Origin: Thermoanaerobacterium aotearoense
GTDB lineage: Bacteria; Bacillota; Thermoanaerobacteria; Thermoanaerobacterales; Thermoanaerobacteraceae
Assembly: GCF_009905255.1 (NCBI RefSeq)
Contig: NZ_CP047602.1
Coordinates: 1,599,501 to 1,663,500 of the forward strand
Direction: 5' to 3'
Length of the DNA stretch: 64,000 nucleotides
The position numbers and the translations under genes are program-made. Below are positions 25,965-34,916 of the stretch, one piece after another (within the stretch, counting starts at the first letter, position 1; every line of letters starts with the position of its first letter). Under the pieces are notes generated by a model. It worked only from the letters and a program-made list of their open reading frames with translations. It was not told the DNA's origin and searched no databases.

Positions 25965-27763
25965 CACCTGTCTAAAAGTTTTTCCATTTCATCTAATATA
26001 TCCTCAAACACATTTAAAGCTTCCAAAATCGGCTTCTTTGTGGTAAGATCTACACCTGCTTTTTTCAAGATATTAAGTGGATAGTCCGAACCACCGCTTT
26101 TTAAAAATTCTATATATCTTTCTACTGCTGCATGGCCTTCATTTAAAATCATCTGCGACAATGCGACAGCAGCAGAAAATCCTGTAGCATATTTGTAGAC
26201 ATAAAAGCTCGAATAAAAATGCGGTATCCTTTCCCATTCATAATCGATCTCACCATCTATTATTATATCATTTCCGTAATAAAATTGATTGAGCTCGTGA
26301 TACTTTTGACACAATTTTTCTGCAGTCAGCGCCTCGCCTTTCTCAGCTTCTTCATGAGTGTACTTCTCAAATTCAGCAAACATAACCTGTCTAAATATCG
26401 TTCCTTTAAACTGTTCAAGATAATGGTTTAGTAAATACATCTTCTCACTTTTGTCTCTCGCATTTTTCAAAAGGTAGTCGATTAAAATAGATTCATTACA
26501 AGTCGATGCAACTTCTGCAACAAATATTTTATAGTGAGAATTGATGTACTTCTGAGCTTTGTCGGAATAATACGTATGAAGCGAATGTCCCATCTCATGG
26601 GCTATGGTAAAGACATCATCCAACTTACCTTGAAAATTCAAAAGCACAAATGGATGCACGCCATAAGTTCCCCACGAATACGCTCCAGACGTTTTTCCTC
26701 TATTCTCATAGACGTCTATCCAACGATTATCAAAACCTTCCTTTAAGATGCTTACGTATTCGTTCCCTAACGGTTCTAAAGCTTTTATGACTATATCTTT
26801 GGCTTCTTCGTATTCATATTCTTTATCGAAGTCTGCAACTAATGGCACATAGAGATCGTACATGTGCAGCTCATCAAGATTAAGCATTCTTTTTCTAATA
26901 GAAACATATCTGTGTAACAAATCGATTCTTTCATGTATAGTCCCTATCAAATTGTCGTAGACAGATACAGGGACATTGTCATCGAAAAGCGAAGCTTCTA
27001 AAGATGTCTTGTAATTTCGCATCTTAGAATAAAATACATCTTTCTTAACATTGGAGTCTGTCATGGCTGCGTACGTATTGGCAAAATTTTTGTAGACGCT
27101 GTAAAGAGATTCAAAAGCCTTCTTTCTCACATCTCTGTTTTTACTGCTTATGTACTTAATATAATTTCCATGGGTCAGTTCCACCAAATCCCCATCTTCA
27201 TCTTCAATAGAGGGAAATCTGATGTCCGCATTATCCAGCATCTTGAATATATTCTCAGGAGAGTGTGCCATGACTTCACTTTCTGCCAATATCATCTCTT
27301 CTTTATCTGAAAGCGTATGAGGCTTATACCTTAATAAATCCTCCAAAAAATGCCTGTAATCTATAAAATCATCATTATTCTCAATACAGTCTTTTAAGAT
27401 TTCCTCATCCATCGACAAAATCTCCGGAGCAATAAAAGAAGCTGCGCTGGATGCTTCAACATTGATCCTCATAGCCTTATCTGTCAATGCTTGATATTTG
27501 CCATTGCTGTTGTCCTCATCTTTTTTCATCCTGGCATACACAAAAAGCTTCTCTATGACCATCTGCAAGGCATCATTTATCTTAAGAACAGCCAGAAGTG
27601 ATTCTGCATCTTTAATTTTTCCTTTGAAATCTGACAATTGCCTTATGATTTCTTTAGCTTTGTCAAAATCATCCTTCCACTCTTTATCGCTTTCATATAT
27701 GTCTTCTAATTTCCACTTGTACTTATCATCGATGTCTTTTCGATCTCTCAATTTCTTATCCAT
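25964..27763 (-). CDS. pepF: Oligoendopeptidase F (M3 zinc metallopeptidase)
   Basis: Cytoplasmic peptidase that trims short peptides. About 599 residues with HEMGH zinc motif in FTIAHEMGHSLHTYYS near residue 387, and the downstream glutamate in EVASTCNE. ATG 27763 follows GGAGG by five bases; the TTG 27775 would start inside it. The gene sits between a small unknown ORF and sdaAB in an overlapping run, which suggests a role in amino-acid supply from peptides. Confidence 0.95.
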   Translation of the reverse strand: MDKKLRDRKDIDDKYKWKLEDIYESDKEWKDDFDKAKEIIRQLSDFKGKIKDAESLLAVLKINDALQMVIEKLFVYARMKKDEDNSNGKYQALTDKAMRINVEASSAASFIAPEILSMDEEILKDCIENNDDFIDYRHFLEDLLRYKPHTLSDKEEMILAESEVMAHSPENIFKMLDNADIRFPSIEDEDGDLVELTHGNYIKYISSKNRDVRKKAFESLYSVYKNFANTYAAMTDSNVKKDVFYSKMRNYKTSLEASLFDDNVPVSVYDNLIGTIHERIDLLHRYVSIRKRMLNLDELHMYDLYVPLVADFDKEYEYEEAKDIVIKALEPLGNEYVSILKEGFDNRWIDVYENRGKTSGAYSWGTYGVHPFVLLNFQGKLDDVFTIAHEMGHSLHTYYSDKAQKYINSHYKIFVAEVASTCNESILIDYLLKNARDKSEKMYLLNHYLEQFKGTIFRQVMFAEFEKYTHEEAEKGEALTAEKLCQKYHELNQFYYGNDIIIDGEIDYEWERIPHFYSSFYVYKYATGFSAAVALSQMILNEGHAAVERYIEFLKSGGSDYPLNILKKAGVDLTTKKPILEALNVFEDILDEMEKLLDR

Positions 27764-27778
27764 ACTAACCTCCAAATA

Positions 27779-28006
27779 TTAAATGTCTTTCTTAAATTTC
27801 AATTTTTTAATCATGTGTTTTTTATTTAAAGCGTTTTTAAAGGCATCTGAATAATTTTGCCCCATTTTATAGTTTTCAACAAATTCCAGCATTGTGTTTT
27901 CACCGTATTTGTCTATAAGCATGTTCGATATTTCTTGGATACTGTCCAAATCAACCTCTGAATTGCCAACAATACAATTGCCTATGTTGTAAATGTTGAC
28001 TTTCAT
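27779..28006 (-). CDS. Hypothetical 75-residue protein
   Basis: Not recognised. N-terminal half looks beta then helical (SIQEISNMLIDKYG), and the C-terminus is strongly basic (KKHMIKKLKFKKD). Its ATG overlaps the cyclase stop (ATGA), with GAGGA upstream, so it is translationally coupled and probably real. No signal or transmembrane segment is present. Confidence 0.65.
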   Translation of the reverse strand: MKVNIYNIGNCIVGNSEVDLDSIQEISNMLIDKYGENTMLEFVENYKMGQNYSDAFKNALNKKHMIKKLKFKKDI

Positions 28007-28632
28007 TTTTTATCGTCCTCTATCAAAAGGGCTCTGGCAGGAGCGGCCTCTGCACCATCTATTTTTAAAGGAGCAGCAATCAATGTATATTCGCCTTCAT
28101 CAACATCTTTCAATCTTAGCCCTTCTAATATAGTGATGCCATTACTAAGCAACGTTTTATGGGTTTCGTGATTTGGCTGTGCTCTTTCTATTCCAAGTCC
28201 ATCAGTTCCAACTCCTATTACTTTCTTTTCTTTCAAATACTCAGCTCCGCTTGCATCTAAGAAAATGAAATTAAAATTAAAACTGTCTTCGTAAGAATTT
28301 CTTGTCTTTAAAAGTATAAATTCTCCACTTTCTATTTCTTTCTCTTTTAAATCTTCTGCGGTTATCTTATCATCTACGTTGGTAAAATCAAGAACTTTGC
28401 ACTTTGAAACAGCTTTTGTTATATCAAAATGGTCAATCGTATCACCGCCTTCTATCATGTGAAGAGGTGCATCGAAATGAGTACCTGTGTGCATGTCCAT
28501 ACATATCCTGGATTCATGAACGCTGTCTTTTGGAAAATCGCTGGTGACAATCAAATCGGGTTTTTTCTCCGGTTTGTTTTTGTAAACCTGCATATTTTTA
28601 TTGATATTCATTGAAACATCATATATTTTCAT
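28003..28632 (-). CDS. Cyclase family protein (kynurenine formamidase-like metal hydrolase)
   Basis: 209 residues of the PF04199 fold. The metal-binding signature H-x-G-T-H-x-D-A-P-x-H is intact (MHTGTHFDAPLHM near 46-58), and GVGTDGLGIE near 137 is typical. Members hydrolyse arylformamides or cyclic amides; the substrate here is unknown, as no tryptophan catabolism gene is near. ATG 28632 has a GGAGG inside the end of zwf and overlaps it by 14 bases. Confidence 0.85.
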   Translation of the reverse strand: MKIYDVSMNINKNMQVYKNKPEKKPDLIVTSDFPKDSVHESRICMDMHTGTHFDAPLHMIEGGDTIDHFDITKAVSKCKVLDFTNVDDKITAEDLKEKEIESGEFILLKTRNSYEDSFNFNFIFLDASGAEYLKEKKVIGVGTDGLGIERAQPNHETHKTLLSNGITILEGLRLKDVDEGEYTLIAAPLKIDGAEAAPARALLIEDDKK

Positions 28633-30097
28633 CGTAAAAACCTCCTATGTTCCACCACTTGAAATTATCTCTAAGAAGTAATTCATCAGCATCAGATGGT
28701 CCCCAAGTTCCTGGCTTGTAGTTAGGAAAATCCGGTTTATTGTTCTTCCAGACTTCAGCTATTTTGTCTACAAACCTCCATGAATACTCAACTTCATCCC
28801 ATCTCGTAAAGAGAGTAGAATCTCCTCGCAATGCATCATAAATCAATCTTTCATAAGCTTCTGGGGAATTCATACCGACTTGGCAATTTTGGCAAAAGTC
28901 CATTCGCACCGGTATCACCTTATTTAATGTACCAGGTCTTTTCGCATTGAACTGCAAAAAGACACCCTCTTCAGGTTGTATCTTAATGACCAACAGATCT
29001 GGCATAAGTCCACCATATTCTTTAAAGTACAAAACGCCTGGGAGAGGTTTAAACTGTATTATTATTTCAGTGGATTTCACTGGCAGTTTTTTGCCTGTTC
29101 TTATGTAGAAAGGCACGCCAGCCCATCTAAAATTATCCACAAAGACTTTAATTGCAGCAAATGTCTCTGTGTCAGAATCAGGCGATACCCTATCCTCATC
29201 CCTATAGCCTTCATACTGACCTCTCACTGCATTTTTCAATACAAGATCCGGCGTTAATTCTTTAAGAGATTTCAATATCTTAACTTTTTCATCATGGATA
29301 GAATCAGTAGTAAGATCAATAGGTGGTTCCATGGCAGTCAGCGTCAAAAGCTGCAACATATGATTTTGAATCATGTCTCTTAAAGCACCAGCTTTTTCAT
29401 AATATCCACCTCTATTTTCTACGCCAACCGTCTCACTTGAAGATATCTGCACATTGTCTATGTATTTGTTGTTCCAAACCGGTTCAAAAAACACATTAGC
29501 AAACCTGATTACCATTATGTTCTGCAACATTTCTTTGCCTAAATAATGGTCTATGCGATACGTGTTTTTCTCACTAAAAACGTCAGTTATCTTTTTGTTT
29601 AAATAAACTGCAGAATTCAAATCCTTGCCAAATGGTTTTTCTATCATGACTCTTTGCCACGACTTTTCATTTTCCGCCATTCCATGCTGATGTAACTTTT
29701 CAACGATGAGTTCAAAATACTCAGGAGCCACTGCCAAGTAATAAATTCTATTTCCATTCGTTTTATATCTATCATCAAGTGCCTTCAAAAAGTCTTTAAG
29801 TCTTGAGTATCCGTCATCATCATGAAACTCAAACTTTTGATAGTATATTCTGTCTCTTAAATTTTTCCAAAGCTCATCATCTATTTTAATTCTCGAAAAT
29901 TTCTTAATAGATTCGTATACTTCATTGCGATAAATCTCATCTGTCTTGTCACGCCTTCCAACCGATACGACACAAAAATTTTCTGGAAGGTTTTTATCGT
30001 AGAGCAAATTGTAAATGGCAGGCATCAACTTTCTATGAGTCAAGTCTCCTGTGCCACCAAAAATAACCATAATACTGGATATATTGTCTGTTGCCAT
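28619..30097 (-). CDS. zwf: Glucose-6-phosphate 1-dehydrogenase
   Basis: Oxidises glucose-6-phosphate to 6-phosphogluconolactone, producing NADPH. About 492 residues: GGTGDLTHRKLMP nucleotide motif near 13, active-site RIDHYLGKEM near 190, and VRGQYEGYRDE near 300. ATG 30097 follows AAGGTGA; the upstream ATG at 30115 lies in front of that site. It heads a run of overlapping genes with cyclase, pepF and sda; pgl and gnd are absent. Confidence 0.95.
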   Translation of the reverse strand: MATDNISSIMVIFGGTGDLTHRKLMPAIYNLLYDKNLPENFCVVSVGRRDKTDEIYRNEVYESIKKFSRIKIDDELWKNLRDRIYYQKFEFHDDDGYSRLKDFLKALDDRYKTNGNRIYYLAVAPEYFELIVEKLHQHGMAENEKSWQRVMIEKPFGKDLNSAVYLNKKITDVFSEKNTYRIDHYLGKEMLQNIMVIRFANVFFEPVWNNKYIDNVQISSSETVGVENRGGYYEKAGALRDMIQNHMLQLLTLTAMEPPIDLTTDSIHDEKVKILKSLKELTPDLVLKNAVRGQYEGYRDEDRVSPDSDTETFAAIKVFVDNFRWAGVPFYIRTGKKLPVKSTEIIIQFKPLPGVLYFKEYGGLMPDLLVIKIQPEEGVFLQFNAKRPGTLNKVIPVRMDFCQNCQVGMNSPEAYERLIYDALRGDSTLFTRWDEVEYSWRFVDKIAEVWKNNKPDFPNYKPGTWGPSDADELLLRDNFKWWNIGGFYDENI

Positions 30098-30299
30098 AAT
30101 ATCACCTTCTTTCATTTAATGTCTTAAATTTTAACAACTTCTATACATTATAATAACTCAGAAACAAATTTTTTTAAAATAACTTTCAAAAAAATTTCGC
30201 CCATTAATAATTATTATTTATTAATATATTTTTCTTAATAGATATTATACTACTTTTTTGTGATTATTGAAATAAAGAAATATCAATAATCATCATAAA
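30098..30299. other. AT-rich zwf upstream region with long inverted repeat
   Basis: No gene. It holds a minus-strand TATAAT near 30150 and a perfect 10-bp inverted repeat TGATTATTGA-N12-TCAATAATCA (30261-30292). The repeat could be an operator for zwf or an accessory terminator behind the 103-residue gene; no known operator matches. Confidence 0.5.
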
Positions 30300-30327
30300 A
30301 ATAAAAAACAGGAGCAATAAAGCTCCT
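30300..30327 (-). terminator. Terminator of the 103-residue gene
   Basis: Minus-strand stem AGGAGC / GCTCCT around TTTATT, then GTTTTTTATTTTT. Confidence 0.7.
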
Positions 30328-30638
30328 TACCGTATAGTTAAATACACATTCAACAGTCTTTTTATTTCATCACACACACTATCGTCAACCTGTATCATTA
30401 TGTTGTTGCCGTCTACCTTATATTCAAAGTGAGAATATCCTTTGTTTAGTAGATACTCCTTTACCGCATTTACTCCACCATCACCGTTTGCAACAAGCAC
30501 TTTTTTACCAACAAAGTCACCATTGACGTACACATTTAATGCATCCTGTGATTTCTTTAAAAGTGGATCTTCTTCATAAGTTGTCATAGCGCTAATAATG
30601 CCTGGAGCTATGGTATTTTGTCCGTTTAAATTTATCAT
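30327..30638 (-). CDS. Hypothetical 103-residue protein
   Basis: Not recognised. Soluble, with repeated short beta-helix patterns (ALNVYVNGDFVGKKVLVANGDGGVNAVKEYL) and an alternating C-terminal segment. GAGGTG precedes ATG 30638. It follows the flavodiiron gene by 63 bases in the same direction, and a TATAAT in between could give it separate transcription. Confidence 0.7.
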   Translation of the reverse strand: MINLNGQNTIAPGIISAMTTYEEDPLLKKSQDALNVYVNGDFVGKKVLVANGDGGVNAVKEYLLNKGYSHFEYKVDGNNIMIQVDDSVCDEIKRLLNVYLTIR

Positions 30639-30701
30639 GAAATCACCTCACAGGATATTCTATACACAAATTTACTATTATATTCTTCTATTATACATTA
30701 A

Positions 30702-31880
30702 TTATTTAATGTTTGCTTTTTCATGTTTTTTAACTATATTATCTGCTAATTCATCTAAAAGCTTATAATCTTCTTCTTTCGGCAGACCTTTTATGAATAC
30801 TGGTGGTATAACTTCAACTTTTAAATTCGTGATCATACTGGACAGTTGGTCGATAGCTTTTCCACCCCAACTGTACGACCCAACAATTGACAAAAATTTA
30901 GTTTTTGGTTTTAGAGCATTTGCAAGATATGTGGCATAAATCACCTGTGGGTGTGCCCCAGCCAAAACCGTCGGCGTGCCTACAACTATTGTGGCAGCGT
31001 CAACTAACGACATAGCAAGCTCACCTAAATCTGTGACTGTCAAATCAAATGGTTTTACAACAACACCTTTTTGCGAAAGCGCAGCAGTCAGATAATCTAC
31101 CATCGCTTTAACAGAACCGTGCATTGTAACATATGGTATAACAACTATATTTTTCGGCTCATCGTATACCCAGCTATTGTACGCATCAAAAATGAATTGT
31201 GGTCTATTGTAAACAGGACCATGCGATGGAGCTATGTAATCAATTTTCAAATCTTTTATTTTTTCAAGATTTTTTGCCACAAAATTTCTAAAAGGCATCA
31301 TTATTTCTGCATAATATCTTTTCGCTGAATTATAAACATGGCATTCATCTTCTGCAAAAAGCTTCGACGTAGCCAAATGTGAACCCAAGAAATCACACGT
31401 AAATAAGATATTGTCTTCTTCAAGATATGTAAACATGGTCTCAGGCCAGTGCACCCATGGCGCGTGAATGAATCTAAGAGTCTTTCCTCCAAGAGATATA
31501 GTCTCATTGTCTTCTACAGTAATTATCTTGTCTTCAGAAATATGTAGAAGATCCATTAAAAAAGCCTTTGCCTTTGGAGTGCATACAACCTTTGCATCAG
31601 GATACTTTTCTAAAACAAAAGGAATCCCACCAGAGTGATCCTGTTCAGAATGATTTGATACGATGTAGTCTATCTTTTGGACGTCTTTTAGCTGATCTAT
31701 AAGCACTTCTATTTTCATAGGATCAACCGTGTCTATCAAAGCTATCTTTTCACTGCCTTCTATGAGATAAGCGTTATAGCTCGTCCCATCAGGAAGTGGG
31801 ATAAGAGAGTCAAACAATCTTCTTTCAAAGTGTACTGCACCAATTTTTGTTACACCGTCTTTAAGCTTCATTGGTTTCAT
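30702..31880 (-). CDS. A-type flavodiiron protein (O2/NO reductase)
   Basis: Reduces oxygen to water, or nitric oxide, protecting an anaerobe. N-terminal metallo-beta-lactamase fold with diiron ligands in SNHSEQDHSGG near 80, HWPETM near 145, CDFLGSH near 163 and SHGPVY near 225; C-terminal flavodoxin domain from about 250 (VIPYVTMHGSVKAM). 392 residues, no fused rubredoxin. AAGGAGG precedes ATG 31880. Divergent from a large permease gene. Confidence 0.93.
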   Translation of the reverse strand: MKPMKLKDGVTKIGAVHFERRLFDSLIPLPDGTSYNAYLIEGSEKIALIDTVDPMKIEVLIDQLKDVQKIDYIVSNHSEQDHSGGIPFVLEKYPDAKVVCTPKAKAFLMDLLHISEDKIITVEDNETISLGGKTLRFIHAPWVHWPETMFTYLEEDNILFTCDFLGSHLATSKLFAEDECHVYNSAKRYYAEIMMPFRNFVAKNLEKIKDLKIDYIAPSHGPVYNRPQFIFDAYNSWVYDEPKNIVVIPYVTMHGSVKAMVDYLTAALSQKGVVVKPFDLTVTDLGELAMSLVDAATIVVGTPTVLAGAHPQVIYATYLANALKPKTKFLSIVGSYSWGGKAIDQLSSMITNLKVEVIPPVFIKGLPKEEDYKLLDELADNIVKKHEKANIK

Positions 31881-31991
31881 TTTAACTACCTCCTTATCGA
31901 ATATTTTATCACATTTTTAATAATTTTACCAAACTCAACACAAAATATGTAATTGAAGTGGATAAATAAAACCTAAAAACGAGGTGTTACA

Positions 31992-33347
31992 ATGATAAGC
32001 ATAACTACAACACATATTGTCTACTTGATATCAATATTTGTAATATTTTTATTTATGGTCTTTCGAAAAGACATAATTTTCCCTTGTATCGTAGGCATAT
32101 TTGCCGTAGCATTGTCGCAGACTAAAAATGTATTGAAATCTATTGAAATCTTGTATTCTTCTGTATTTGTGTCCGGAAAAGAACTTTGGCAGGTAATACT
32201 TATCATATCTTTGATTATTGCCATGTCCCGTGCACTTGACGATATAGGTGCAGATGTTGTCATAACAAAGCCATTATTGAGATTTCTAAATTCTCCAAGT
32301 AAAACATTTTGGATCATAGGCATAGTGATGATGGTTTTATCTCTTTTCTTGTGGCCATCACCTGCCGTTGGTCTAATAGGTGCTGTCTTAATAGGTCCTG
32401 TTTTAAAATCAGGTTTTGATGAATTGAGTTTTGCATCTTTAGTAACCATATTCGGCTTTGGGGCAGCTTTATCAGGAGATTTTTTTATACAAGGCGTTCC
32501 ATCTGTAACAGCAAAAACACTTGGAATACCTACAGCAAAGCTAATTTTAAGCAGTATACCCATATGGGGCGTAACATCTTTTGTCACAATAGTTTTCTTC
32601 TATTTTGTTACAATGAAAAATTTAAAAGACAATAAGCAAAAAACAAATAATTACAATGATAATTTAGATGAAAAGAAAATTTATAAAGAAAGTTACATTA
32701 TTTCGTTTGTAGCTGTACTCTTTTTCGCCATCGACACCTTTTTGATGTATATTTTAAAAATCAAAGGGAACGCGGCAACGGCATTAATCGGCGGCACTGC
32801 AATAATCGTGCTTATATCTTCAACTATCGTACAAAAAGATTTTCTGAACAAAACAAGAGACTATTTGAAAAATGGTTTTTTGTCTGGAATCAAAACATTC
32901 GCTCCAATCATATTGATAAGTGCCTTTTTCTTTTTGGGAGAATTGACAACTGCGAAACAAGTCATAGGACCCAATGCAAAAGGATATCTCATGGATCTCG
33001 GCATCTACCTTTCAAAGCACATTCCTTTAAACAAATACACTGTAGCATTAATGCAACTATTGATAGGAATATTGACAGGACTATCAGGCTCAGGCTTCTC
33101 CGGTCTACCTTTGGTAGGCGCGCTTTCTAAGACTTTTGCCCATACACTTAATATAAATTCGTCCATATTGGCTTCATTGGGTGAAATCACCTGTATATGG
33201 GTTGGTGGCGGCACCATAATCCCATGGAGTGTAGTACCAGTAACAGCCGTCATTAAAGTCGACCCTGATGCGATAGTCAAAAGAAATTTGCTTCCTGTAA
33301 TCATAGGGCTGACTTGCGGCTACATAGTGACAGTATTGCTACTATAA
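31992..33347 (+). CDS. Polytopic membrane permease, ion-transporter superfamily-like
   Basis: 451 residues with about 11-12 hydrophobic segments arranged as two similar halves, consistent with the ion transporter (IT) superfamily that includes GntP, CitM and ArsB. Motifs visible are SGDFFIQGVPS near 160 and GLSGSGFSGLPLVGAL near 360, glycine-serine rich as in re-entrant loops. The central cytoplasmic loop (KDNKQKTNNYNDN) is polar. Substrate unknown. It has GAGGTG six bases ahead and is divergent from the flavodiiron gene; a bidirectional terminator follows. Confidence 0.7.
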   Translation: MISITTTHIVYLISIFVIFLFMVFRKDIIFPCIVGIFAVALSQTKNVLKSIEILYSSVFVSGKELWQVILIISLIIAMSRALDDIGADVVITKPLLRFLNSPSKTFWIIGIVMMVLSLFLWPSPAVGLIGAVLIGPVLKSGFDELSFASLVTIFGFGAALSGDFFIQGVPSVTAKTLGIPTAKLILSSIPIWGVTSFVTIVFFYFVTMKNLKDNKQKTNNYNDNLDEKKIYKESYIISFVAVLFFAIDTFLMYILKIKGNAATALIGGTAIIVLISSTIVQKDFLNKTRDYLKNGFLSGIKTFAPIILISAFFFLGELTTAKQVIGPNAKGYLMDLGIYLSKHIPLNKYTVALMQLLIGILTGLSGSGFSGLPLVGALSKTFAHTLNINSSILASLGEITCIWVGGGTIIPWSVVPVTAVIKVDPDAIVKRNLLPVIIGLTCGYIVTVLLL

Positions 33348-33356
33348 GGAATAAAT

Positions 33357-33382
33357 AAAGGGTATCCAGCAAGATACCCTTT
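33357..33382. terminator. Bidirectional terminator between permease and sspI
   Basis: Perfect 10-bp stem AAAGGGTATC / GATACCCTTT with a 6-base loop. Confidence 0.8.
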
Positions 33383-33581
33383 ATCTTATCCCTCTCATTA
33401 TGTAATCCATCATGTTGTTTTTCTCACCATCGTTCATTTTCTCCCATGCTGCTTCAAAAATTATGCCAAGACCAGGTATAGCATTTTCCTCCTTTGTATC
33501 TACAGCTTCCTGTATAAATCCTTTTATATCGTCTTTTGAACGATTTTTTAAATTGTCAAGGATGATCCTTCTTATATCCAT
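33381..33581 (-). CDS. sspI: Small acid-soluble spore protein, SspI type
   Basis: 66 residues starting [19 protein letters not shown], with the conserved central [16 protein letters not shown] and NNMMDYI that align with Bacillus SspI (LPGLGVLFEVIW). The protein is a minor spore core component. ATG 33581 follows GAAGGAGG; the longer frame to 33650 runs through the promoter. A sigma-G promoter is expected but I could not see a convincing one. Confidence 0.88.
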   Translation of the reverse strand: MDIRRIILDNLKNRSKDDIKGFIQEAVDTKEENAIPGLGIIFEAAWEKMNDGEKNNMMDYIMRGIR

Positions 33582-33642
33582 TTCAATACCTCCTTCGTAC
33601 TTATTATTCCAAATCAAGTCAACAATATTAGTTATAAAAAAA

Positions 33643-33659
33643 TAACCCAAATCGGGTTA
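33643..33659 (-). terminator. Terminator of bofA
   Basis: Stem TAACCC / GGGTTA, 5-base loop, followed on the minus strand by seven T residues. Confidence 0.65.
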
Positions 33660-33929
33660 AAAGTGAATTTTAAATACGTACTTCAAAATCAGCAATACGA
33701 TTATTCCTGGTATACCAAAAACACCTGCAATAAAAGCATTTATAATATCTAAATGCAATGTTAAGCCAAAAATCGAACCAAAAAAGTTAAAAATCAAAAG
33801 AAATATATAGCCAATTATTGAGTTTAAGATAAATTTAAAAAGTATTTTTATTGATTTTCCAAAAAGCCAAACGACAAACGCAAGCATTATGATTCCTATT
33901 GCAAACGAAAAAAATCCAGGCAAAAGCAC
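33657..33929 (-). CDS. bofA: BofA-family sporulation membrane protein
   Basis: 90 residues, two or three membrane helices, with the family pattern ILNSIIGYIFLLIFN and NAFIAGVFGIPGIIVLLIL. BofA holds the SpoIVFB protease inactive until sigma-K is processed in the mother cell. GTG 33929 follows GAGGTGG. In Bacilli bofA lies by recR; here it is next to sspI and uppP. Confidence 0.82.
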   Translation of the reverse strand: MLLPGFFSFAIGIIMLAFVVWLFGKSIKILFKFILNSIIGYIFLLIFNFFGSIFGLTLHLDIINAFIAGVFGIPGIIVLLILKYVFKIHF

Positions 33930-34072
33930 AAAACCACCTCACCACATATTTATACACATATTATATCACATTAAAAATAGATTAGAAGGAAAAAAGACAT
34001 GTTGAATTAAACCAAAAGTTAATATAAAATTAAATAGTGCTTAACAAATAAATAGTAAGGAGTCGGTATCTT

Positions 34073-34879
34073 ATGATTCTTTTAATCAAAGCATTTATAC
34101 TTGGTATTGTAGAAGGCTTGACTGAGTTTTTACCCGTATCTTCAACAGGGCATTTGATCATTGTTGGAGATTTATTAAACTTTAAAGGCGCCTACGCCAC
34201 AATGTTTGAAGTGGTCATACAACTGGGTGCTATTTTGGCTATCGTATACTACTACAGAGAAAAGATATGGAATTCTCTAAAAAATTTAGCGCCTAATAAA
34301 TGGGGATTCAGATTATGGCTTAAAATCGTCATAGCTTTCATTCCATCAGCAATTTTAGGACTTTTGCTTAATGATTTTATCGATAAGCATTTGTTCTCAC
34401 CATTTACAGTATCTATAGCACTTGTAATAGGTGCGATAATGATGATTATTGTAGAAAATGCATTTTCAAACTATAAAATTGATGACATGGATAAAGTAAC
34501 TCCAGGAAAGTCTTTTTTGATCGGAGTTGCACAATGTATGTCCCTATTTCCCGGTATGTCTAGATCGGCATCAACGATTATGGGTGGAATGATGGTAGGA
34601 CTATCAGTAAAAGCCGCTGCAGAGTTTTCATTTTTTCTGGCAATACCCACAATGCTTGGCGCTACAGTCGTATCGCTTCACAAAGGAATAGCCACAATGA
34701 CCACTATAGAATGGGAAGCTTTAGCAGTAGGTTTTATAATGTCATTTATCGTTGCACTGATAGTTGTCGACAAATTTCTATCGTACCTTAAAAGTCATCC
34801 ATTAAGGCCTTTCGCTTACTACAGATTGATAGTAGGAATAATCATGATAGGACTTGTATTGACAAACATAGTAAAATAA
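34073..34879 (+). CDS. uppP: Undecaprenyl-diphosphatase (bacitracin resistance)
   Basis: Membrane enzyme that recycles the lipid carrier for cell-wall synthesis. 268 residues, about eight helices, with EGLTEFLPVSSTGHL near 13-27 and PGMSRSASTI near 160-169, the two catalytic loops. AAGGAG precedes ATG 34073. Monocistronic with a terminator. Confidence 0.96.
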   Translation: MILLIKAFILGIVEGLTEFLPVSSTGHLIIVGDLLNFKGAYATMFEVVIQLGAILAIVYYYREKIWNSLKNLAPNKWGFRLWLKIVIAFIPSAILGLLLNDFIDKHLFSPFTVSIALVIGAIMMIIVENAFSNYKIDDMDKVTPGKSFLIGVAQCMSLFPGMSRSASTIMGGMMVGLSVKAAAEFSFFLAIPTMLGATVVSLHKGIATMTTIEWEALAVGFIMSFIVALIVVDKFLSYLKSHPLRPFAYYRLIVGIIMIGLVLTNIVK

Positions 34880-34888
34880 GAATTTATT

Positions 34889-34916
34889 AGCAGGCCAAAT
34901 TTGGTCTGCTTTTTTT
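34889..34916. terminator. Bidirectional terminator between uppP and the macrodomain gene
   Basis: Stem AGCAGGCC / GGTCTGCT (one G-U pair), loop AAATTT, then T-tract. Confidence 0.8.

Noticed and set aside
32021-32587. 188-residue minus-strand ORF opposite the permease
   Set aside because: Antisense shadow with no ribosome-binding site.
33582-33660. Sigma-G promoter of sspI
   Set aside because: No -35/-10 pair with acceptable match and spacing was visible.
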